Positions 1 through 7,231 of a stretch of DNA of 25,257 nucleotides are shown here, one piece after another. Every line of letters starts with the position of its first letter. Positions within the stretch are counted from its first letter, which is position 1. Origin of the DNA: Phaeoceros laevis (lineage: Eukaryota > Anthocerotophyta > Anthocerotopsida > Notothyladales); the NCBI GenBank assembly GCA_049999765.1, contig JBNGIQ010008565.1:1-25257 (forward strand), given 5' to 3'. The notes beneath the pieces are model-generated. The model saw only the letters and a program-made list of their open reading frames with translations, did not search any database and was not told the origin of the DNA. Made by a program: the position numbers and the translations under genes.

Positions 1-353
1 CCCCTCCACTATCCGGTACTTCCCCCGCGTGAGCCTCTGTGTCCTCCACCACTTCAACCATGTCGTCAGTATTCATCCTTGAGATTTCACCGAATGTTGG
101 GATAGGGATCGAGGCCGGCGCCCGGCTAAGGGATAAATCTGGGGCTAGGTACCGGATGTCTGGTATCTGCAGTGCCATGGTCTACCATGCTGGCAGGCTC
201 TTTGACAGGCTCACCTTCCGCCACGTTTTTCAATCTCGGTACGCCATCACCCTCATTCCCGCGAGGTGCTCCAGCCATCTCTGCCTTCTTGGAATCCATC
301 TGCCATAGAGGTTTCACAGCAGTTGACTGCCCAATGTCTTTTCCTGCAAACAT
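1..353 (-). pseudogene. Coding-like remnant, unknown protein, frameshifted, runs off left edge
   Basis: I do not recognise this. On the minus strand an open frame runs from 353 to a stop near 126. Its product is rich in Glu, Lys, Gly and Pro. A second open stretch in another frame continues from about 125 to the window edge and is acidic (it contains NTDDMVEVVED). The two together read like one hydrophilic protein broken by a single frameshift, as expected of an old gag-like or host-gene remnant. There is no known domain, and composition alone is weak evidence, so chance open frame remains possible. Confidence 0.25.
149..168. repeat. Diverged copy of the GGTACCGGA-TG-TCCGGTACC palindrome
   Basis: This 20-nt stretch matches the perfect palindrome at 1342-1361 except for two changes in the right arm (TCTGGTATC instead of TCCGGTACC). 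The shared core CCGGATGTC also occurs at 443-451. Confidence 0.5.
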
Positions 354-402
354 TATGACCTAAACGGGCAATTTCACGGAAAAACCTACCCCGCAGTGCC
401 TG

Positions 403-466
403 CTGCCATCCCGGATATCCGGGACCATGCCCTACTGCCATCCCGGATGTCCGGGACCATGCCTTA
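403..466. repeat. 32-bp tandem repeat, two units, with CCCGGATATCCGGG palindrome
   Basis: Units at 403-434 and 435-466 differ at only two or three positions. Each contains a symmetric core. In the first unit CCCGGATATCCGGG (410-423) is a perfect 14-nt palindrome; in the second it is CCCGGATGTCCGGG. The core belongs to the same CCGGATGTCCGG motif group seen at 149 and 1342. Confidence 0.8.
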
Positions 467-480
467 AAAAAAGACCGATT

Positions 481-868
481 TTCCATAAAAATTTTATTTT
501 TTGAAGTTCTGCGTCATGCTTTGGACAGTCAAAACAGCCCCTATAGTGCTCGGATTGTTGCGTGTGAGGTATCAAAATAACCACCGATTTACTGCGCATC
601 TTTTGGTGTATAGCACATTAACAGCCGATACCTGACGCCTCCGCTATAAGGATGCAAAAGCTGCTAACAAAGGTTTGGGGTTTGGTGCGTTTTTTAAGCG
701 ATTCTTGCAGTTCAAGAAATTTATCATTTCAAAAGCAAAGTAGGAAATATGTTACAAGACAACCTCCATGTGCATTGTCATGACAAGATCTGTCAATAAA
801 TTAATTAAAAAATGCAATATTTGATAATCAGCGACGAATGCACAACTATATTAACATAAAGTTGATAT
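481..868. other. AT-rich stretch without recognisable gene
   Basis: No open frame of useful length, no known repeat and no convincing splice signals. Several A- or T-runs and short palindromic bits occur. I see nothing to annotate. Confidence 0.6.
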
Positions 869-879
869 TTGTGTGGGAC

Positions 880-1167
880 ATTACCGTGGCGAAGAGGCAC
901 TGTTGGGCTAATCAAGAGGAAGCTGTTCGAAAATAGGGCTGACCCAAATAAGGTTGATGGCCATATGCCTGCTGCTGAGGAGAATCAGTCGGATGATGAT
1001 GACGATGCGGAATCCACCGACCGCGAGGAGGACCTAGACGCGTGTGAGGTCGACGGCCTACTACATGGAGAGGAACAGCATCCCCCAGAATTTTCAATTT
1101 CAATCTTCCTTAGAGAGCTTCACTTTTTGGACACGATCGATAATGACTTATCCGACGCCAGTGAGAT
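880..1167 (+). CDS. Possible acidic exon, unknown protein
   Basis: The plus frame is open from about 869 to 1171 and encodes a strongly acidic segment, including a run of Asp (SDDDDDAESTDREEDLD), followed by a more hydrophobic tail. Just before the stop there is a good donor, AT|GTAAGT at 1168. The stretch could therefore be an internal exon whose frame normally leaves through that donor. I see no clear acceptor and no known domain. It may be a piece of a transposon ORF such as a zinc-finger/KKE-type transposase, but that is a guess. Low confidence as a gene. Confidence 0.25.
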
Positions 1168-1597
1168 GTAAGTCCATGTAGGTTGGATCGTTTCGAGGCA
1201 GGTGGTCAATAGGTTTTCAAAGTTGGGTATAAGAGTATGCTCCCGAACAAGCAAAAGTGGCACACTGTATAGGCATTTTCAATGATTTTACGTGCAAGTT
1301 GCAAGGCTGTCACGCTTTTTTCAGCAAACTCAAAGGCGCCGGGTACCGGATGTCCGGTACCAAGGGGCACCCGCAATACTAATAAAACCACCTTTTCTTC
1401 CTTCCGAATGTCACGAAGCCTGTCGAAACCCTGGCTTAGGGTTTCGGGATTTTGGTTAAATATGCATAAACTGACAGTTAAGTACGTCCTTATTCGACCA
1501 TCCTAATTGTGAAATACGTGTTCACCACCTGTTTGCTACGTCAATCGGGTTAACTAATATCTAGACCCCTATTTACATTGCAATACCGTGACAACTG
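1168..1597. other. Non-coding stretch between acidic exon and chromodomain fragment
   Basis: No supported gene. It contains the palindrome at 1342-1361. If the chromodomain fragment at 1598-1848 is the end of a Ty3/gypsy pol, the 3' LTR would be expected here on the minus strand, but I cannot define LTR ends or a polypurine tract. Confidence 0.4.
1342..1361. repeat. Perfect 9-bp-arm palindrome GGTACCGGA-TG-TCCGGTACC
   Basis: Arms 1342-1350 and 1353-1361 are exact reverse complements around a TG centre. It is related to 149-168 and to the core of the 32-bp tandem repeat at 403-466. Role unknown; it could be a protein binding site or the relic of a foldback element. Confidence 0.75.
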
Positions 1598-1848
1598 CTA
1601 CGGGGGGGGTAAGGCCTCGTCCTCGAGGCCAGGTACAGCATGAAGACTGGCATGCTCATCAAGTGCGCGGCAATCATTGACAGTAGCCAGAGGTTCCCAA
1701 GTAGCGTCTTCGATTGAGTATCCTTTCCACAACACCAGAAATTGAAGTTGCCATCGCCGGACGCGATGCTGCAAAATGCGTTCCACTTCAAACTCTTGCT
1801 GCCCATCTACAAGGATTGGGGGTGGTCTAGGTGGTGGTGTCCCCCTGT
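1598..1848 (-). pseudogene. Ty3/gypsy chromovirus integrase tail: chromodomain fragment
   Basis: Read on the minus strand, a Pro-rich linker (TPPPRPPPILVDGQQ) leads into a chromodomain: EFEVERILQHR, then FLVLWKGYSIEDATWEP. This contains the aromatic/acidic pattern typical of chromodomains (WKGY, then TWEP). In chromoviruses this module sits at the C-terminus of integrase and directs insertion to marked chromatin. The frame ends at a stop at 1598, as expected for a pol terminus. Everything upstream (integrase core, RNase H, RT) is missing. The homology stops where the CACTA-like end begins at 1849, so the element seems to have been cut by that insertion. It is a fragment, not a functional gene. 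A host chromodomain gene is less likely because of the Pro-rich linker and short tail. Confidence 0.8.
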
Positions 1849-2010
1849 ACACTACTAGAAAAAAGGCAAAAGTATCATGGCTGGCAATCACGGTCCGTGC
1901 GAAATCTATCACGGTTTCGCCTAGTTGTCACGGAAAATGGCAAAAAGTGCGTACCGTGTCAAAAGTGTGATTAAATGCATACCGTGCTCAAAAAATAAAT
2001 CACGGTATCC
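1849..2010 (+). mobile_element. CACTA-type (En/Spm-like) transposon terminus with subterminal repeats
   Basis: The sequence starts with CACTACTAGAAAAAAGGC, close to the plant CACTA terminal inverted repeat pattern CACTAC(A/T)AGAAAA. It is followed by short repeats of TCACGG or its complement CCGTGA/ACCGTG at about 1889, 1909, 1929, 1952, 1981 and 2002. Such arrays are the transposase-binding subterminal repeats of this superfamily. The three bases before the end are GTA, which would be the target duplication. I cannot find the opposite terminus in this window, so the element is probably truncated or the far end has decayed. No transposase is recognisable. Confidence 0.6.
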
Positions 2011-2097
2011 CGGCTCCTAATCGGCTCCTTCCCTGTCCCGGTTCCACGGGCTGACACGCCGCCTGTCACCCCACCTGCGATTAAAAAGTACCCTGTC

Positions 2098-2124
2098 AGG
2101 GGGTCAGGATCATCCTGACCCCCT
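2098..2124. repeat. Perfect 27-nt palindrome
   Basis: AGGGGGTCAGGAT (2098-2110), a single C, then ATCCTGACCCCCT (2112-2124). It is a perfect hairpin with 13-bp arms inside the putative CACTA-associated region. Function unknown. Confidence 0.85.
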
Positions 2125-2187
2125 TGGTACGTTGATGTACATGTACTTTGATGCCACCACGCGTCAAAAAATCAAAACGCCGCGCAT

Positions 2188-2321
2188 TAGTGTTTCTTGA
2201 TCAAAAAATCAGTGTTCAATCCCGTAGTGTTTCTCGACCAAAAATCAGGGTTCAATCCCGTAGTGTTTCTCGACCAAAAAATCAGGGTTCAATCCCGTAG
2301 TGTTTCTCGACAAAAAATCAG
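2188..2321. repeat. 37-bp tandem repeat, three full units plus a partial
   Basis: Units begin with TAGTGTTTCTCGACC at 2188, 2225, 2261 and 2298. The second unit is 36 bp through loss of one A, and the fourth is cut after about 24 bp. Units 2 and 3 are nearly identical; unit 1 has diverged at a few sites. A related ACGCCGCGC stretch flanks the array (about 2177 and again near 2450). Confidence 0.85.
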
Positions 2322-3186
2322 CAAGACCAACGCCGTTGCTTCTGAGCAAGAAGTGCTACTGATCTAGTAGCATTGTAACACCCTAGCTCCATGATTGTGG
2401 AGCTTTGATATATAAAGAACCGTGCCATTGTCGCAAAAAATAAAAAACGCCGCGCGTCATCTTTACAGCCCCCGCGTGCTTTTTGGCCAGGGCCACGGCC
2501 GTCAGCCTCGTGCTCATTAGGGGCCTCCACGCGTCTGCGGGATATGATCGTAATACCTCCACGTGGCTGTTTTATAAATTCAAATTTCAAATATTTTGCT
2601 TTAAAAAAACAACATTAACGATACATACCATTAACTTAACATAAAATGGCACAAGCCACTAATCCCGTTCACACACGGCCTACAAAAAATCGGGCATGCA
2701 TAGATTCAGAAAGAAAGAAATCAGCAGAGGAGACCCAGATCTTGGACACCCTATTTGGGTTCTTGGGGCCCAGGTCAGTACATAATTAAGATGCCGTAAT
2801 GAACCCCTGCAGTAGAAACAACTGTTAGGATTTGATGTACCAGCGCAAGACAGATTGAAGGAGAAGTGGAAGACAAGCAATCCTATCCACCTGGCCGACG
2901 AGGAAATATGGGGATGTAACATTTAACCTTGCCAGAAGTTTGTCCAGTTCCACATAATCCCAACTGTGCCCAGATCCTCAAACCAGCGGTCATTTGAATT
3001 GTCCACACCTTGGGGCACTTCTGAAAGAGCCTCTGTTGAGTCCGACTTTGATTCCTTCCAGGTTTGCTACCACCTGCGACAAGCAGTTAGAATGCTATCC
3101 ACGGGCAAAAACCAGAAGATGCTGCCAAAAACAGGGCATGCTACATAAGGACCAACTCAAGGTAGTCCATAAATCGGCAAAAAACT
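2322..3186. other. No supported gene; weak coding-like pieces only
   Basis: I find no recognisable gene here. One plus-strand stretch at 2703-2773 is open, reads like protein (ETQILDTLFGFLGP) and ends at a plausible donor (CAG|GTCAGT at 2774). It is too short to assign. Pieces of decayed exons are a reasonable reading, given the gene fragments just downstream. Confidence 0.35.
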
Positions 3187-3352
3187 TCAGTATCTGATGG
3201 ATCCAGCTTTTGTGCTTCGAATCTGGGAGATCACACTCTCAAGGTCGACATCACAGTTCCCAGCATGCAAGGCTCCTAAGCCATCTCACACGGGCTGCAG
3301 CAAACTGTGTCTGAGGGACAGCATACATTGATATGAGCCGGATGTGTTCCAA
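3187..3352 (-). pseudogene. Coding-like fragment on the minus strand, unknown
   Basis: The minus strand reads without stop from 3352 to 3251 (it contains LISMYAVPQTQF and RVRWLRSLACWEL). After a frame change it continues to a stop near 3187 (CDVDLESVISQIRSTKAGS). Both parts have protein-like composition and could be the last exon of a gene with one frameshift. I do not recognise the family. It lies on the opposite strand from the histone deacetylase remnant that follows. Confidence 0.25.
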
Positions 3353-3677
3353 TTGCAGCCATCACCTGAATGGCCAGCAAGTTTTATCTTAAAGCAGGAA
3401 GAAAGTCAAGTTGGGGATGCGATCACTAGCCGAGCCGAAGTTGCAGTCGTGAGCGATGGTGCCTGGATCAGAAAAGCTGGTGCATGTCGATACTTCAAGC
3501 AAGTGGATTGCCTTAACTACTTTATTTGTTTTCGCTGGATCTTGATTCACTACAAGAGGTAAGGTTCAGGCTGCCTCTACGATGCGTGTTTCTGCCTTGA
3601 AATTCGCTATTGCTGATTGTATGCTACTCAGAGTGCCTCAATTGCTGGTGCCTTTGCAGCAGGTGCTGGACGCTCGA
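3353..3677. other. Spacer before the deacetylase remnant
   Basis: A plus-strand frame is open from about 3344 to 3562 but has no recognisable domain and no clear start. I do not call a gene. Confidence 0.3.
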
Positions 3678-4241
3678 GTGCTATAATGCATGGCTCCAGC
3701 CATGGGACACAATCAGGTGAGCCCATACTCAGGTTGTCCTCTATTCTTGAAGGCCTTCAGCTCGCGGGGCTCACTCCAGAGGTGAGCTGGTACCTTTTAA
3801 TGTACTTGTGCTCTTGAGGTACGGGCACAACTTCAAACATGACTCATTGTATTTCTTTCCAGACCCGGGGGAATGAGGTGTTGAGGATCGATAACTATGT
3901 ACCCGCAACCAAGGAGGACGTTGCAAGGGCTCATTCGCTGCAGTATGTGAAAGGTCTTGAAAGAGTAAGCTGTTGTTACAAAATTGTGGGTGTCTTTGCT
4001 GATATTCTTGTGGATGTCTTTGTTGATATCCTGGTTTCTGCTGGGTGAGTTATGCTTGCACATAAAACTGTCCTGTAAACTGCCGTATTGGGGAACCAAG
4101 CAGGGATTGTTCATGGCATTTGATGGTGCTTGCGCAGGTATGATGCACATGTCTTGGATCCTCTAGCAGGCTTGCAGTTCACGACTGGAACATATTACCG
4201 TGACCCAACATTTTCCTGGTAGATGCCTCGTCTTCTGTGAA
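3678..4241 (+). pseudogene. Histone deacetylase remnant (HDA14-like), catalytic centre deleted
   Basis: Pieces match the plant HDA14-type, RPD3/HDA1-superfamily deacetylase in the right order. They are: MAPAMGHNQ (3690-3716); a helix read as RLSSILEGLQLAGLTPE in another frame (to 3781); an exon 3863-3964 encoding NYVPATKEDVARAHSLQYV; DILVSAG ending at 4044; YDAHVLDPLAGLQFTTGTYY at 4138-4198; and a short GRCLVFCE piece in yet another frame at 4218-4241. Introns 3782-3862 and 4045-4137 keep GT...AG ends and correct phase. Damage: a TAA at 3684, a frame shift near 3717, loss of roughly the middle half of the domain (including the His-His pair and most zinc ligands) between 3964 and about 4000, and a second deletion before 4218. 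Whatever is transcribed cannot be an active deacetylase. Family assignment is confident; the exact subfamily less so. Confidence 0.8.
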
Positions 4242-4311
4242 GTTTGCCTTCCAGTCTGGTGCACATTTATAATTTAAATAGTAAAGTGCAATTGGCTACC
4301 TGTTCATGCAG

Positions 4312-4376
4312 GCTTCAGGGATCACTATGTCTACAAGGGACACCAGATCTTCCTCTACAAGAGAGCACAAATTTTT
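4312..4376 (+). pseudogene. Single exon resembling queuosine salvage protein (QNG1/DUF2419)
   Basis: After an acceptor (CAG at 4309-4311) the sequence encodes a stretch containing YKGHQIFLYKRAQIF and ends at a donor, GTGAGG at 4377. The FYKRAQI-type segment is a conserved signature of the DUF2419 family, the queuosine 5'-phosphate N-glycosylase that salvages queuine for tRNA modification. The flanking exons of that protein (the ADYR(V/L)PQ segment, for example) are not found here. It is therefore a lone exon lying between pieces of unrelated genes. Recognition rests on one short motif, so confidence is moderate. Confidence 0.55.
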
Positions 4377-4457
4377 GTGAGGGGCTATGACCTTGTCGTT
4401 TAGTCTTGCGCTGTTTGTCTTGTCTGGCAGCAATCGTTAGTTTTCCCTTTCAGTAAG

Positions 4458-4905
4458 GGGTCCTTCGAGTGAACTTCAGGAATCCTGACACCAAGGTAAC
4501 TTGCCCAATCGTGAAAGTACGTTAAATTAACCAGTCGTGAAAGAAAATTAATTTCACGGGATTCCCGGGTTTGACGGAACGGGGTTCAAAATTTGAACCC
4601 CGTTCGAACCCTTATGTCCCCTTTGCAATAACTCCAAGCTTCAATCTTCGAAGTTTTGGTCATCGATCCGGCCTGCAGAGCGCGGAGCGGGTGTGCGGTG
4701 TGTGCGGTGTGTGCCAGGGCGAGCTTCTTCTGCCCAGGTTGTGTTGTTCTTGTAATTCCGCATTGTTCTTGTAATTGCGCATTGTTGCAATGCTGCTGTA
4801 GCAATTCTGTTGCAATTGCGCTCAAAGTAATTGATGCTGGGCAGTAATTGGTGCTGTTCGCATGCGCAGGTGGGTGGATTCTTCGACAGGGAGCTCGAGA
4901 GGGAG
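4458..4905 (+). pseudogene. Two phase-compatible exons of an unidentified gene
   Basis: Exon 4458-4495 encodes VLRVNFRNPDTK and ends at a GTAACT donor. After a 374-nt intron, exon 4870-4905 encodes VGGFFDRELERE and is followed by GTAAGC. Both junctions are phase 0, so they join cleanly. The pieces look like conserved protein sequence, but I cannot name the family. They continue the same strand and style as the deacetylase and QNG1-like exons just upstream, which suggests capture of several gene fragments by one mobile element or decay of a gene cluster. Confidence 0.4.
4577..4605. repeat. 29-nt palindrome in the intron between unidentified exons
   Basis: Arms GAACGGGGTTCAAA (4577-4590) and TTTGAACCCCGTTC (4592-4605) are perfect complements around one A. 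Nearby, CGTGAAA at about 4537 and TTTCACG at about 4552 form a second short inverted repeat. Both sit in the 374-nt intron and may be the trace of a small inverted-repeat insertion. Confidence 0.8.
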
Positions 4906-4912
4906 GTAAGCT

Positions 4913-5926
4913 ATGACCCCGGCCTGGCAGAACGAGGGGGGGATGGCCGTGTGGGATGACAGCTCCCCAGCTAGCGCTCCCGGTCAGGCAGAGGAAGGCA
5001 ACGACTGGGCTGAGCCCGAGGTGGAGTGCCGAAGCTTGGGCAGGGCAGAGGCTGGCGCTGGCTGCCCAGCTCCCGATGTGGACTGACCAAGCTCGGAGAG
5101 CGTGCGGGAAGCCTGGGCCCGCGCCTTCCAAGCGGGAGGCGGGCAGCTACCAAGTGCTGCCGACGAGACGGCCATTATCAGCCTTGTGAACTCCTGCGAC
5201 CCTGCAAGCCTGATTGCACATCTGGTGGAGAAACATGGACGCTTGTCAGTAAGGGCAGCGCTGGAGACCGTGAAGCCGGGGGTGGGGTCTGCTGCAGCAG
5301 CAAGCCTGCTGACCGAGGATGAGTTGTTTGGAGGCCTTCTCGGCGATGAGTGAAAGGCTTTCCTTGATCGGATTGCAGAGCTTGTCATCACAAGGATGGA
5401 GTTGTTGACTCAGTGGCAAAAGCACTCGGAAGATTTGAGGAAGGACCTTATTGACACAATGCGCCGTGAGTTTAAGACGGTGTCCGTGCCCGTCATTAGA
5501 CACCACTTGTCACAGTGCTCCAGGACACGGAACCACCGCTGCTGGAAGAAGGCCAAGGAGGCTGGGAAGCAACAGAGGGCGAGGGGGAGGCATAACCCGA
5601 ATTTGAAGCCCTCCAAGGTTGACGACGAAGGCTGGGCCATGGCCGTAGAGAAGGCTGTGGGTTTGTTGGAAGCCAACAATGGGGTGTACCCCAAAACGCA
5701 GCCAGAAGAGGCAGCAGCAGTGCAGGTGGAGGTTTACAAGGAGGAGGGCGGCAGTAATCCGTATGGCAGAATGGGAGAGGTGCCCTGGAAGGGCATGTTT
5801 GTGACTGAATGGGGAAGACTTCCCAGTCCTGAGGAGATAAAGTGTGCCACGAAGAAGAAGAAGAATGGTGGAATAAAAAAAATGCCTGCCTTCTGGGAGC
5901 GAATGGCTGCAGGCACGATTTGCTGA
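4913..5926 (+). pseudogene. Unknown protein ORF interrupted by two in-frame TGA codons
   Basis: One reading frame stays open from an ATG at 4913 to a TGA at 5924-5926 apart from TGA codons at 5084-5086 and 5351-5353. The product is Ala/Glu/Gly-rich and low-complexity at first. It then becomes helical and basic (DLRKDLIDTMRREFKTVSVP, then RCWKKAKEAGKQQR), then has Trp-containing segments (GWAMAVEKAVGLLE; KGMFVTEWGRLPSPEE) and a Lys run near the end. No catalytic motif or known domain is visible. Both stops could be TGG changed to TGA, since Trp would suit the local sequence, which would make this a recently degenerated gene. An alternative is that the stops lie in small introns, but the splice signals near them are poor. 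The exons at 5993-6527 may belong to the same gene. Confidence 0.5.
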
Positions 5927-5992
5927 AGTAGCAATTGTTTCATGTTTTGATTGGCTCAAGTAACTGACATCCATTTCTGTCAATGTGTGCAG

Positions 5993-6527
5993 ATGGGAGC
6001 ATCGACCCAGCCCTTCTCTTGGATTTTGTCTTGGACACACCTCAGCAACCATCGCATGCACCAGCGGTCGAAGTTCCAGCAGCACCTGTGAACAGACGCT
6101 CAAGGAGACAACGGGGTGTGGTGGTAAGTGCTAGTTTGCTTGCCTTTGAACATCTGCACTGACTGGACAGCACTAACGGTGTGGGTTTATGGACTATTGT
6201 AGGTGGAGGCACCGGTGACAGCAGAAGCGGACGAGGTTCCAGCAGCACCTCCAGCAGCACCTGTGAACAAACGCTCACGCAGACAACGGGATGTGGTGGT
6301 AAGTGCAAGTTTGCTTGCCTTTGAACATCAGATTTTGCACTGCCGAGCTAGCACTAACAGTGTGGGTTTATAGAACATTGTAGGTGGAGGCACCGGTGAC
6401 AGCAGAAGCGGTCGCGACGGGGACAGAGGTGGTGGCTGGAAGAAAGCGGGGGCGGAAGGGAAAGAAGCAGGCTGAGAGTGGCCCGCCGCCACAAATGTTT
6501 TCAGCCTCAGCCTACCTGAATGCGTAG
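5993..6527 (+). CDS. Three 3'-terminal exons of an unknown gene with a duplicated exon
   Basis: Exons 5993-6123, 6203-6298 and 6384-6527 join in phase and end in a TAG. Donors are GTAAGT (6124, 6299); acceptors are TTGTAG and CATTGTAG. The exons encode a Pro/Ala/Glu-rich linker with repeated Arg-rich ends (APVNRRSRRQRGVV, then APVNKRSRRQRDVV). The last exon ends with a basic AT-hook/NLS-like stretch (GRKRGRKGKKQ). These basic repeats suggest a nuclear or nucleic-acid-binding protein. Exon 2 and its downstream intron look like a duplicate of the end of exon 1 plus its intron. The likely 5' portion is the ORF at 4913-5926, possibly joined from a weak donor near 5867; I cannot fix that junction. 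An AATAAAA at about 6692 may serve as polyadenylation signal. Confidence 0.5.
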
Positions 6528-6739
6528 GACATGTGTTAACGAATGTATAGCGAATGTAGAAATGCGTAGAGCCTGTGTTAGCGAATGTAGACCTATTGAA
6601 AGCAATGCCGGGTGGAGCTAGGATTGCAATTGCCAACTAATTGAAAGCATGGCGGCACCAAAATTGGCCGTGGAAACATTTTTTGGTTTATCAATAAAAA
6701 ACAGAATTATACGAATTTCCAATCAAGCAGACGGTAATA

Positions 6740-6789
6740 GTGAAATTACCCTAATACGTGTGAAAATGTGAAATTACCCTAATACGTGT
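6740..6789. repeat. 22-bp direct repeat, two copies 28 bp apart
   Basis: The same 22 bases, starting GTGAAATTACCCTAATACG, occur at 6740-6761 and 6768-6789. They lie just left of the inverted-repeat region at 6798-7094. Confidence 0.85.
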
Positions 6790-6797
6790 AAAATAAA

Positions 6798-7094
6798 GTA
6801 ACTGGGGTTACTAAGGGTAACATGCGGGTAACTTGCAGGGTTACGGAAAAAGCGGCCACGCGGCTGGTGGAAGGTGCTCCACGCGGCAGCTTCGCAAGCC
6901 TCCACGCGGCGGCCTAAAAGAAACGTGTGCTGCGAAAACGGGTGTCAGGACGTGGCAGGACCGTGCGGCAGGACCGTGCCTGACAGACCTCCGAGCGGAG
7001 GACTGTCAGGGTTTTGTAATGCGCGCACAGGTCGGAACAGGCACCGGGACGGCCCCGGTAGCCTGGGCGCACGCGTTACAAAACCCCCAGTTAC
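6798..7094. repeat. Nested inverted-repeat (foldback-like) region
   Basis: Four inverted repeats are present. Outer arms GTAACTGGGGTT (6798-6809) and AACCCCCAGTTAC (7082-7094) pair with one bulge. A 15-bp-arm hairpin at 6979-7010 has a 2-nt loop and one mismatch. A second 15-bp pair, GGGTTTTGTAATGCG (7009-7023) and CGCGTTACAAAACCC (7072-7086), has one mismatch and itself encloses ACCGGG/CCCGGT (7043-7048 and 7054-7059). The GGGTAAC/GTAAC motif recurs at the left end. The region is GC-rich relative to its surroundings and runs towards the 100-N gap. It resembles a foldback or MITE-type element, but no terminal duplication can be defined. Confidence 0.6.
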
Positions 7095-7131
7095 GCAAGT
7101 CCGAGTAACGGGGGAGAGTACCGTGGGGCGG

Positions 7132-7231
7132 NNNNNNNNNNNNNNNNNNNNNNNNNNNNNNNNNNNNNNNNNNNNNNNNNNNNNNNNNNNNNNNNNNNNN
7201 NNNNNNNNNNNNNNNNNNNNNNNNNNNNNNN
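7132..7231. other. Assembly gap, 100 N
   Basis: One hundred unknown bases. The round length suggests a gap of unmeasured size. It follows a hairpin-rich, GC-rich stretch that would be hard to sequence through. Confidence 0.95.

Noticed and set aside
2188-2321. CRISPR-like array
   Set aside because: Units are contiguous tandem repeats without unique spacers, and the window is eukaryotic.
2364-2370. CTAGTAG as the opposite CACTA terminus
   Set aside because: It lacks the T-rich run and the final GTAGTG expected from the inverted repeat.
4586-5131. 181-codon open frame on the minus strand
   Set aside because: It is antisense to the better supported plus-strand exons and ORF, has a Pro/His/Ser-rich random-looking composition and no domain.
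5510-6103. 197-codon open frame on the minus strand
   Set aside because: Antisense to the 4913-5926 ORF and the 5993-6123 exon, which show in-phase splicing; Leu/Pro-rich shadow frame.
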